From NCBI GenBank assembly GCA_031277535.1, contig JAITMD010000005.1, forward strand, positions 62,001-126,000: DNA of 64,000 nt, written 5' to 3'. Positions within the stretch are counted from its first letter, which is position 1. Each line of letters opens with the position of its first letter. The position numbers were made by a program, and so were the translations under genes. This document shows, one piece after another, positions 57,234 to 64,000 of the stretch. The stretch comes from Flavobacteriaceae bacterium (GTDB lineage Bacteria > Bacteroidota > Bacteroidia > Flavobacteriales > Flavobacteriaceae). A model generated the notes under the pieces. The model did not search any database, was not told the DNA's origin, and saw nothing but the letters and a program-made list of their open reading frames with translations.

Positions 57234-57983
57234 ATGAAAATTAGCCTTCCAATTTTATTAACACTCTTTATGACTCTATTGGGAGTAAAGGGAATAGCTC
57301 AGTGTACGAATTATAACAAATTAAAAATAGGAGGAGACTATAACAGTGACTCATATATCGATGTATGTCCTACATATAAGTTCTCTCCTGATGCCAAGTA
57401 TTCCGATATTGGATATTTTTATTTAGATAGACCGCAAAGCTTTGTACCTAAATACGTTGTAGGAGTACAAGAATCATTGGAGAAAAAATTAGAAGGTTTA
57501 ATAGGAGAAGATTTTTCTAAAAAACTTACATACAAAGGAGTTTCTATTAGCTATTACGATAGTATTGCTAAGTTCCACGCACGATATCCCGTGGTAGATT
57601 TACTAAAGTGTAAGACTAAATACTTTTTTTACTATGAGTTTGAACCAGTAAAAGAAGTAAAGTTTTGTGTGGGTATAGCCTTAGATGATAATCAAAAAAT
57701 AATCTCAGACCTTCCTTTTCCTGATGAACAGGAAAAGCTTTATTTAGATCCTGAATTAAATGTTTGCAAAGTATTAGAAATTGCTAAAGCATCACAGACA
57801 CCTATTGAACCAATTGATTTTGTTTCTTTTGAATTCGATCCTACAAAGAGAGAGTTTTTTTGGGTAGTAAGGCAAAAGATTGCTAATCCTAAAAAAGGAA
57901 TTAATGAATACAATCAGATTTTAATTGAGGCAAGAGATCATACACAGATTGTTTCTTATAGACGTACAGTATATATAGAGTAA
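57234..57983 (+). CDS. Secreted hypothetical protein
   Basis: The 249-residue protein has a signal peptide (MKISLPILLTLFMTLLGVKGIAQ). No family is recognised. Five cysteines remain in the mature part, and the C-terminal 50 residues (FDPTKREFFWVVRQK, NEYNQILIEARDHTQIVSYR) recall a PepSY-like beta hairpin. It has its own promoter and precedes ung by 41 bases. Confidence 0.7.
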   Translation: MKISLPILLTLFMTLLGVKGIAQCTNYNKLKIGGDYNSDSYIDVCPTYKFSPDAKYSDIGYFYLDRPQSFVPKYVVGVQESLEKKLEGLIGEDFSKKLTYKGVSISYYDSIAKFHARYPVVDLLKCKTKYFFYYEFEPVKEVKFCVGIALDDNQKIISDLPFPDEQEKLYLDPELNVCKVLEIAKASQTPIEPIDFVSFEFDPTKREFFWVVRQKIANPKKGINEYNQILIEARDHTQIVSYRRTVYIE

Positions 57984-58024
57984 ATTGTATATTTACGACT
58001 TAGCAAATTAATAAAACTATTCCA

Positions 58025-58693
58025 TTGAAATTAATTACAGAAGCCTCTTGGTATAATGTTTTAGCTGAAGAGTTTCAACAAGAATACTTTGTTCAATTAA
58101 CAAAGTTTATCCAAGAAAGAGCAAAAACAGAAACTATTTATCCTATTGAGGAGAATATATTTAAAGCTTTTGAAGCAACTCCTCTTCATAAAGTAAAAGT
58201 TGTTATTTTGGGGCAAGATCCTTATCATGGACCTTTTCAGGCAAATGGACTCTCTTTTTCAGTAAATAAAGGAGTAAAATTTCCTCCAAGTCTAAAGAAT
58301 ATATTTAAAGAATTAGAAGATGATTTGGGAATAAAAAATCTTGTAAATGGCAATTTAACAGCTTGGGCTAATCAAGGAGTTTTATTACTTAATGCGACAC
58401 TAACAGTAGAACAAGGGAAAGCAGGGAGTCACCAAAAAAAGGGATGGGAACGCTTTACAGATAAAGTTATTGAACTAATTGATCGCAATTGTGAACATGT
58501 TATATTTGTCTTATGGGGAAGTTATGCACAAAAGAAAGGACAGCACATCGATCGTACAAGACATTGTATAATAGAAACAGCTCACCCTTCTCCTTTATCT
58601 GTGTATAGAGGTTTTTACGGGAGTAAACCGTTTTCTACTATAAACACTTACCTAAAAGAACAAGGAAAGGCACCTATTGACTGGTCCTTATAA
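58025..58693 (+). CDS. ung: Uracil-DNA glycosylase, TTG start
   Basis: The 222-residue family-1 UDG removes uracil from DNA. It has the water-activating loop GQDPYHG (63-69, Asp65), FPPSLKNIFKELEDD, LLLNATLTVEQGKAGSH and the leucine loop HPSPLSVYRGFYGSKPFS. The frame begins with TTG at 58025. No in-frame ATG gives a full N-terminus, and the first residues align with the usual family start, so TTG is taken as the initiator. Confidence 0.95.
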   Translation: MKLITEASWYNVLAEEFQQEYFVQLTKFIQERAKTETIYPIEENIFKAFEATPLHKVKVVILGQDPYHGPFQANGLSFSVNKGVKFPPSLKNIFKELEDDLGIKNLVNGNLTAWANQGVLLLNATLTVEQGKAGSHQKKGWERFTDKVIELIDRNCEHVIFVLWGSYAQKKGQHIDRTRHCIIETAHPSPLSVYRGFYGSKPFSTINTYLKEQGKAPIDWSL

Positions 58694-58703
58694 TAAATAA
58701 TAG

Positions 58704-58733
58704 AAAGAGACTTTTTTTAGAGTCTCTTTTTTG
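58704..58733 (+). terminator. ung terminator
   Basis: A perfect 9-bp stem (58704-58712 with 58721-58729) with an 8-base loop, followed by T. Confidence 0.85.
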
Positions 58734-58770
58734 TTTGTAGATTGAGTGGTTCTTATTTACAATAATCTTT

Positions 58771-58778
58771 TATTTTTG
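58771..58778 (+). promoter_or_regulatory. -7 promoter element
   Basis: TATTTTTG about 27 bases before the ATG at 58806. Its position argues against the longer in-frame start at 58746. Confidence 0.55.
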
Positions 58779-58805
58779 TCTTATTCAATACTGAAGGCTT
58801 TAACC

Positions 58806-59756
58806 ATGTCCACTAATCAAAAGAATTTTATCGAGATCATTGTAAAACACCTTCCAGAGGGAGTCAAGTTAGTTGACTTTATTTCAAACTTGGTTCACCT
58901 TGGTAAAGAAGCCAGTTATAGACGCATACGCTGTGAAGTAGAATTTACCTTATCAGAAATTGTAATCATCGCCAAAGAACTAAATATCAACTTAACTTCT
59001 TTAATCATTAGAGAAGGCGGAGAAAAAGTTACATGTAATTTACGTTTGATAGAAGAAGATACGCCACAATTAACGTATTGTAAAATGATAGAAGCAGATT
59101 TAAATGTCTTTGAAGGAATAGATACTCAAAGTAAACATCTATTATTTACAATTAATCACACACTTCCTTTGTTCTTCACTACTACATCAGCCTTATTGAC
59201 CAAACTGAGATTGCTAAAAATACAATTTAATCAGGGGAGTTTAAATCCTAAGAAGCTGAAAGATTTAGAACTCACTAAAGATATTAAAACCATTAACGAA
59301 AAGTATCTCAAGGCAATATCTTCATTTGATGTGGAGGTAGTAATGAGCCAGGATATTATTGCTAATACAGTATTAGATATAGACTTTTTTTTTCGTATTG
59401 GATTAATAACAGAGGAGGAGCAAGGACTATTATTAAAAGAATTAGAACAAACTATCTTTTTATTACAAGAAATTACTCATACAGGCACTTGGAATAATAA
59501 GAATCTACAATTATATGTATCTTATCTGTCTCTTGATAGTTCTCATCAATATATCTATTCTAATGGAGTACAAGCTTCACTATTGGATTTGCATGTACCA
59601 AATTCGTTACTTTCTTTTGATAAGACCTTCAATACTATGCACTTTAATAGAATTGAAATCATTAAAAAAGGTGCAACACTTATTACAAAATCTGGAGAGA
59701 TAGAGAAGGCATCTTTTTTTAAAAAACAGTTTAATAGTATAAAAAGAGATTGGTAA
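58806..59756 (+). CDS. HTH regulator-like protein
   Basis: The 316-residue protein starts at the ATG at 58806. Its N-terminal 65 residues (KEASYRRIRCEVEFTLSEIV, IIAKELNINLTSLI) form a helix-turn-helix of the type often seen in Bacteroidota regulators annotated BetR-like. The remaining 250 residues are mostly helical with no known domain. It is probably a transcription factor; the ligand and targets are unknown. Confidence 0.65.
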   Translation: MSTNQKNFIEIIVKHLPEGVKLVDFISNLVHLGKEASYRRIRCEVEFTLSEIVIIAKELNINLTSLIIREGGEKVTCNLRLIEEDTPQLTYCKMIEADLNVFEGIDTQSKHLLFTINHTLPLFFTTTSALLTKLRLLKIQFNQGSLNPKKLKDLELTKDIKTINEKYLKAISSFDVEVVMSQDIIANTVLDIDFFFRIGLITEEEQGLLLKELEQTIFLLQEITHTGTWNNKNLQLYVSYLSLDSSHQYIYSNGVQASLLDLHVPNSLLSFDKTFNTMHFNRIEIIKKGATLITKSGEIEKASFFKKQFNSIKRDW

Positions 59757-59791
59757 ATGTAATTTGATTGTAACAGAAGGAGCCTACTTGA

Positions 59792-59974
59792 AAACTTGTT
59801 GGAAATCAGTTAACAGATTCATACAAAAGTGCTGAACCAGATTATTATACTATTATATCTTTAACAGATAAAGAATTAGTGTATATGTATGATGTTGAAC
59901 CTTATACTGGACAAGGAACTTCTGAGATTGATAAAAACACGGTAAAAGAAAGAGTTGTTTTTACAAAAAAGTAA
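59792..59974 (+). pseudogene. C-terminal remnant of a lipocalin-like lipoprotein gene
   Basis: After a stop at 59789-59791, 60 codons are open without a start. They encode a beta-rich tail with YYTIISLTDKELVYMYDVEP and VKERVVFTKK. This resembles the end of the intact lipocalin-like protein just downstream (IISISNDKLVLEGDAD, RARSYFKKL). It is most likely the leftover of a duplicated neighbour. Confidence 0.6.
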
Positions 59975-60063
59975 ACTTACAAGTAGTCCAAAATGCGAAT
60001 AATAAGTTTGTGAATATCTTTTTTAAGAGTATGTTTGCATAAATTTTAACAAAACAACTTATT

Positions 60064-60555
60064 ATGAAAAAAGGAATTATTCTTGCATTTACAGCATTAA
60101 CATTAGTATTAGGAACAGTGTCGTGCTCTAAAAGTGATGATAACGGTACAGTAGCACCTACTAATGAAGAATTAATCTCTAACAAGAAATGGCAATTAGT
60201 AAAAGCTGAAGCTCTTCTTAACGGGGCTATAATATTTGAACAAGTTCAAGAATATGACGATTGTACCAAAACTAATAATGTTCAATTTTTATCAAATAAA
60301 GAAGTTCACTATGTTGAAAATGAGTTTGATGGACAAAAGTGTCATGAGTTTATGGACTCTTCTGAAAGATGGTCGATTCAAGGTGATATCCTAACCTCTA
60401 TTGATCCAGCATATCCAAACGAGCCAACTGTACTAAAAATTATTAGTATTTCAAATGATAAGCTTGTTTTAGAGGGAGATGCTGATATGGAAATAGATGA
60501 TACGAATGGAAACGAACAAAAAGTGAGAGCAAGAAGTTACTTTAAGAAGCTTTAA
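60064..60555 (+). CDS. Lipocalin-like lipoprotein
   Basis: The 163-residue lipoprotein (lipobox LGTVSC, Cys21) begins its mature part with a short linker. A lipocalin-like/DUF-type beta barrel follows: ISNKKWQLVKAEALLNG, then ERWSIQGDILTSI and LKIISISNDKLVLEGD. Small lipoproteins of this kind are common in Bacteroidota, with no assigned ligand. It is preceded by a decayed relative. Confidence 0.75.
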   Translation: MKKGIILAFTALTLVLGTVSCSKSDDNGTVAPTNEELISNKKWQLVKAEALLNGAIIFEQVQEYDDCTKTNNVQFLSNKEVHYVENEFDGQKCHEFMDSSERWSIQGDILTSIDPAYPNEPTVLKIISISNDKLVLEGDADMEIDDTNGNEQKVRARSYFKKL

Positions 60556-60567
60556 ATACGAAATCAG

Positions 60568-60600
60568 AAAAACTCAGTCGGTAAAGCCTGAGTTTTTTTA
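60568..60600 (+). terminator. Rho-independent terminator
   Basis: A perfect 10-bp stem (60568-60577 with 60588-60597) with a 10-base loop and T run, after the lipocalin-like gene. Confidence 0.88.
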
Positions 60601-60705
60601 TACTTTTTGTAATTTGAAAAAGTTTTTTCTATAAATTAGCCTTATGAATAAGGGATTATTTTTATTCCTATCAAAGATGAACTATTAACAAGAAAACAAT
60701 AAATT

Positions 60706-60987
60706 ATGAAAAAAATCATTTCAACTATCGCATTAGCATTAGTAGTTACTTTAACTGTATCTGCTCAAGACACAAAAGGAAAAACAAAAGAAGAAATCGA
60801 AGCTTGCAAAAAAGCTTGTGAGAAAGCTGGTAAAAAATGTACAGCAGATGCTAAACATGACTGTTCTACAGATAAAAAAGCTTGTAAGGATGGAAAAACT
60901 TGTTCTTCTACAGCAGCTAAAGATGGAAAAAAAGATAAGAAAGAATGTTGTTCAGGATATGGACATAAAGAAGAGAAAAAAGCATAA
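60706..60987 (+). CDS. Small secreted lysine- and cysteine-rich protein
   Basis: The 93-residue protein has a signal peptide (MKKIISTIALALVVTLTVSA). The mature part of about 72 residues holds eight cysteines, often paired with lysine (EACKKACEKAGKKC, HDCSTDKKACKDGKTC, KECCSGYGHKEE), plus two histidines. The composition suggests metal binding or disulfide-stabilised knots in the periplasm. No family is recognised. Terminators on both sides make it monocistronic. Confidence 0.7.
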   Translation: MKKIISTIALALVVTLTVSAQDTKGKTKEEIEACKKACEKAGKKCTADAKHDCSTDKKACKDGKTCSSTAAKDGKKDKKECCSGYGHKEEKKA

Positions 60988-61005
60988 TTCTTTTGCTTTT
61001 TATAG

Positions 61006-61034
61006 AAAAAGAGAACCTCGGTTCTCTTTTTTAT
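61006..61034. terminator. Bidirectional terminator
   Basis: A perfect 11-bp stem (61006-61016 with 61021-61031), loop CTCG, with T on the plus strand. It is shared by the cysteine-rich gene and the convergent ddh gene. Confidence 0.88.
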
Positions 61035-61044
61035 TTTATATTAT

Positions 61045-62034
61045 CTATAAAAGGGTAGCTCTAAGTTCTTCTGGTGATTTAGCCGATAGGTAGCCTAATG
61101 GAATATCAAATACTGTACGAGCCCCTGTTTGTCCTTCTTTTGCCATTTTATAAATAGCACGACTAAATGCTACTAAGACAGATGAAGTAAACTCTGGATT
61201 GCTATCCAATTGTAAATGAAACTCAATGCGTTGTTTTGTATCTTCTCCTGTAATACCTGAACGGAAAACAATTCCTCCATGAGGCATCTTAGAATGATTG
61301 GTAGCTAATTCTTCTTCCGCTATAAAATGTACTGTTGTTTTATAATCTGCAAAGTAATTAGGCATTGTCTTAATTGTATGAGCTATTTTCTCCTGATCTG
61401 CTCCTTGTTCAGTTACTACATAACACACTCTTTCGTGTTTTTCTGCAGTTGTTAGAATAGGATTCTCTCCAGATTTAACTTTAGCAATAGCTTCTTCTAA
61501 TGGAATAGTATATTGAACACCTCCTTTTACACCTTCAATACGTCTTATCGCATCCGAATGTCCTTGACTTAAACCTTCTCCCCAAAATGTATAATCTTCT
61601 CCTTGAGGCAATACACTTTGACCTATTAATCGCAACATAGAGAATAGTCCTGGGTCCCATCCTGTAGAGATTAAACTTAATCTTTTATTTGCTTTAGTGC
61701 ATTCATTGACAGATTCAAAATATTCTGGGATTTTAGCATGTGTATCAAAGCTATCCACTGTATTAAAAAGCTTTGAGAATTCTAACACTTGTATTGGTAA
61801 ATCTGAAGCAGAGCCTCCGCATAATAGAAGAACATCGATTTTACCTACATAAGTAGTTATATTATCAATAGACTCAACTAAGGTTTCTGTTTTTATCTCT
61901 TTAGGACTTCTACGTGTGAATATTGCAACCAATTCCATATCTGCATTTTGACGGATTGCCATTTCCACACCTCTTCCTAAATTTCCATATCCTACAATTC
62001 CAAGTTTAATTGTAGATGATACTGTGTTTTCCAT
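61045..62034 (-). CDS. ddh: meso-Diaminopimelate D-dehydrogenase
   Basis: The 329-residue NADPH-dependent enzyme interconverts tetrahydrodipicolinate and meso-diaminopimelate in one step, a short route to lysine and peptidoglycan. It has the Rossmann motif GIVGYGNLGRGVE (9-21), FTRRSPKEI, LLCGGSASDLP, STGWDPGLFSMLR, GEGLSQGHSDAIRRI and MPHGGIVFRSG, all typical of Ddh. It is monocistronic and divergent from kynureninase. Confidence 0.95.
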   Translation of the reverse strand: MENTVSSTIKLGIVGYGNLGRGVEMAIRQNADMELVAIFTRRSPKEIKTETLVESIDNITTYVGKIDVLLLCGGSASDLPIQVLEFSKLFNTVDSFDTHAKIPEYFESVNECTKANKRLSLISTGWDPGLFSMLRLIGQSVLPQGEDYTFWGEGLSQGHSDAIRRIEGVKGGVQYTIPLEEAIAKVKSGENPILTTAEKHERVCYVVTEQGADQEKIAHTIKTMPNYFADYKTTVHFIAEEELATNHSKMPHGGIVFRSGITGEDTKQRIEFHLQLDSNPEFTSSVLVAFSRAIYKMAKEGQTGARTVFDIPLGYLSAKSPEELRATLL

Positions 62035-62319
62035 GTTTATAAATTATTATAATAGAATGTTTACTTGTTTTTTGATACAACAAGTTATCTGATAAGCCCG
62101 CTAAATTAGAGAAAACTTTAAATTAATTCCGTTAAATCAGAAGAAATACTTCTTAGTTGACTCTAAACTAAAAAAGAAAATAACTAATTTTCAAAAACAG
62201 AAAAAATAGATCTTACTTATTGCAGAAATAGACAAAAAAGAACAAACGAATCTCTAATTATATTATTTACTTGTGATTCATAATTTTTTAAATAGATAAC
62301 GCTTATTAATAAAACGATA
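62035..62319. other. Divergent region between ddh and kynU
   Basis: AT-rich and without a gene. No clean TAnnTTTG or operator was found by eye. Confidence 0.35.
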
Positions 62320-63609
62320 ATGGCAAATAAAAACTTTATAGCTGGAGTAGAACAGGCAAGAACTTTAGATCAACAAGATGTATTAGCTAAATTCAAAGAT
62401 AGATTTTATCCTTTAGCTGATAATAAGATTTATATGGATGGGAATTCATTAGGATTAGCTTCTAAAGATGCTGAAGCTGCTTTATTAAAAGTAATGGAGA
62501 TCTGGAAAAATGAAGGAATCTTAATTTGGAATGCAGAGAATGGACATTATTTTAACTATGGAAAAAATATTGGAGCTCGTGTAGCAAAGCTAATTAATGC
62601 AGAAGCAAATGAAGTAATGATTACAGCAAATACCACTCTTAATATTCATCAAGCCATTGCTACTTTTTGGAAACCGACAAAAGAACGTTATAAAATTTTA
62701 GTTGATGATCTAAACTTCCCAACAGATCGCTATGCTGTAGATAGTCAGATTGCATTAAAAGGAATGAAGGTAGAAGATGTCATTAAGATAGTAGAAAGTG
62801 CTGATGGTATTTTCATTGATGAGGATGCTGTTATTGAAGCTATGACGGAGGATGTTGCTGTTATCTTATTACCTTCTGTATTGTACAGAAGCTCTCAACT
62901 ATTAGATATGGAGCTCTTAACAAAAGAAGCACATCAAAGAGGAATCTATATTGGTTTCGATCTTTGTCATTCTATAGGGTCAGTACATCATAATTTTAAA
63001 TCAATTAATCCTGATTTTGCTGTTTGGTGTAACTATAAATATTTATCAGCAGGGCCAGGTGCTACTGCGGGTATGTTTGTCAATAAAAAACACTTTGCCA
63101 AAGAAGTTGGTTTAGCAGGATGGTTTGGGAATAAAGATGAGACTCAGTTTCAACTGAAACATCAATTTGATCAAGCAAGAGATGTAACAGCATATCAAAC
63201 AGGTACACCTAATATGTTTTCTATGGCACCATTAGAAGGTGTAATGAATATTTATGAAGAAGCTGGAATGGAAAATGTACGTGCAAAATCGTTAAATCTT
63301 ACAGCGTATATGATGTATTTAATTGATACACGATTAAATGAATATGGTTATTCTTATACTAATGAAACTGAAGATCACAAAAGGGGAGGGCATGTAGCTT
63401 TAGTACATGAAGAAGCTTATCGTATATGTATGGCTTTAAAGGCTCATAATATTATTCCTGATTATAGAGAACCTAATGTAATTCGTTTAGCACCTATTGC
63501 ATTATATAATTCTTATGAAGAAGTTTACCAATTAATAGACGCTTTAGAAAATATTGGAAAAAATAAAGAGTGGAATAACTTTAGTCAAGAGCGCACGATA
63601 GTTATCTAA
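62320..63609 (+). CDS. kynU: Kynureninase
   Basis: The 429-residue fold-I PLP enzyme cleaves kynurenine to anthranilate and alanine. It has YMDGNSLGLASKDAEAAL, TLNIHQAIATFWKPT, GFDLCHSIGSVHHNF, the PLP-lysine motif WCNYKYLSAGPGATAGMF, and TGTPNMFSMAPLEG. Tryptophan 2,3-dioxygenase and kynurenine formamidase genes are not in the window. A strong terminator follows. Confidence 0.95.
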   Translation: MANKNFIAGVEQARTLDQQDVLAKFKDRFYPLADNKIYMDGNSLGLASKDAEAALLKVMEIWKNEGILIWNAENGHYFNYGKNIGARVAKLINAEANEVMITANTTLNIHQAIATFWKPTKERYKILVDDLNFPTDRYAVDSQIALKGMKVEDVIKIVESADGIFIDEDAVIEAMTEDVAVILLPSVLYRSSQLLDMELLTKEAHQRGIYIGFDLCHSIGSVHHNFKSINPDFAVWCNYKYLSAGPGATAGMFVNKKHFAKEVGLAGWFGNKDETQFQLKHQFDQARDVTAYQTGTPNMFSMAPLEGVMNIYEEAGMENVRAKSLNLTAYMMYLIDTRLNEYGYSYTNETEDHKRGGHVALVHEEAYRICMALKAHNIIPDYREPNVIRLAPIALYNSYEEVYQLIDALENIGKNKEWNNFSQERTIVI

Positions 63610-63620
63610 CAAATTAGAAT

Positions 63621-63665
63621 AAAAAATAGAGGGAAGACACTTGTTGTATCTTCCCTCTATTTTTT
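63621..63665. terminator. Bidirectional terminator between kynU and the M24 peptidase
   Basis: A perfect 17-bp stem (63621-63637 with 63649-63665) with an 11-base loop and A/T runs at both bases. Confidence 0.93.
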
Positions 63666-63676
63666 ATTTCATTGTA

Positions 63677-64000
63677 CTAAATAGCTTTTGTCTTTTCTTT
63701 TAGCCAACTTGCTTCTTCCGCTGTCAACTTTGGAGTTACTGAATCGTATACCCATTGATTATAATTATTTAACCAATCAATATGCTCTTTTCCTAATAAA
63801 GATTTTTCTATTAAATCGGTTGCAATATAACAGATAGTCAATGTTTCGAAGTCCATAAAGTCACCAAACTGATTTGATGCAAGATCTTTAGAAACTACTA
63901 AATTCTCTATACGAATACCATGTTTTCCTTCTCTATACAAACCTGGTTCAATAGAAGTTACCATACCTGGTTCAATAGCTATATCTGTAGCTGTACCATT
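63677..64000 (-). CDS. M24 Xaa-Pro aminopeptidase, C-terminal part
   Basis: The frame is open to the window edge on the minus strand, so the start lies beyond 64000; an ATG at 63964 is internal. The visible 107 residues contain GMVTSIEPGLYREGKHGIRI and ENLVV, with the two metal-binding glutamates of the pita-bread (M24B) fold. A C-terminal helical tail LTAEEASWLKEKTKAI follows, as in aminopeptidase P. It cleaves the N-terminal residue before proline. The terminator is shared with kynU. Confidence 0.88.
   Translation of the reverse strand, partial: NGTATDIAIEPGMVTSIEPGLYREGKHGIRIENLVVSKDLASNQFGDFMDFETLTICYIATDLIEKSLLGKEHIDWLNNYNQWVYDSVTPKLTAEEASWLKEKTKAI

Noticed and set aside
60818..61093. 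91-codon frame overlapping the cysteine-rich gene
   Set aside because: It is out of frame with a signal-peptide-bearing gene and runs through the terminator.

Overview
The window looks like chromosomal DNA of a member of the Flavobacteriaceae (Bacteroidota). The closest match I can suggest from memory is Myroides or a near relative, but I cannot confirm the genus. Support for the phylum: strongly AT-rich DNA; a type IX secretion (T9SS) type B C-terminal domain on the first protein; many lipoproteins and secreted proteins; almost no Shine-Dalgarno sequences; and many genes preceded by the Bacteroidota -7 element TAnnTTTG. I found no rRNA, tRNA, CRISPR array, prophage or intact insertion sequence. 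Most of the window is ordinary core genome, with a few small decayed or accessory patches.

Layout. 1-4.2 kb: 3' part of a large T9SS adhesin, then a DUF3667 membrane protein. 4.2-5.3 kb: decayed polymorphic-toxin/immunity patch bounded by a 44-bp imperfect direct repeat. 5.3-12.7 kb: small metabolic and stress genes (SDR, VOC protein, YggS-type PLP protein, GNAT, MocR regulator, a pirin-OsmC-GNAT run, a TPR protein). 12.7-14.5 kb: copy A of a dispersed intergenic element, an SH3-domain protein and the remnant of an SH3 paralogue. 14.7-16.5 kb: a 601-residue cysteine-motif protein of unknown function. 16.7-23.8 kb: DUF2459 and YihY membrane proteins, then topoisomerase IV parE-parC followed by an outer-membrane phospholipase A. 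23.9-26.8 kb: an AraC regulator divergent from a UDP-glucose dehydrogenase of animal/plant type, and an orphan HigA-like protein without its HTH.

27.1-30.7 kb: a transglutaminase-like protein, an SPFH protein with a C-terminal GYF_2 domain, a tail-anchored double zinc-ribbon protein and a WGR-like protein; the SPFH/zinc-ribbon pair recalls the Bacillus YdjI/YdjG membrane-stress module. 30.7-45.4 kb: purL, a beta-helix lipoprotein, a DOPA-type extradiol dioxygenase, a double GNAT with nitronate monooxygenase, a serine-hydrolase lipoprotein, a tyrosine-phosphatase lipoprotein, a DHA2 drug exporter and a WG-repeat protein. 45.4-46.2 kb: copy B of the dispersed element. 46.2-52.8 kb: ABC exporter, pyrD, LysE exporter, HMG-CoA lyase and guaB. 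53-64 kb: a GNAT-like protein, an AraC regulator, a META-domain lipoprotein, an S24-like regulator lacking the catalytic serine, ung, a regulator-like protein, lipocalin-like genes (one decayed), a cysteine-rich secreted protein, diaminopimelate dehydrogenase, kynureninase, and the C-terminus of an Xaa-Pro aminopeptidase running off the end.

Many convergent pairs share one strong hairpin terminator, sometimes with the stop codon inside the stem. The most interesting items are the two-copy intergenic element (A about 12958-13150, B about 45797-45990), which has features of a small RNA; the SPFH/zinc-ribbon/WGR cluster; the toxin-immunity scar; and the conserved 601-residue protein.
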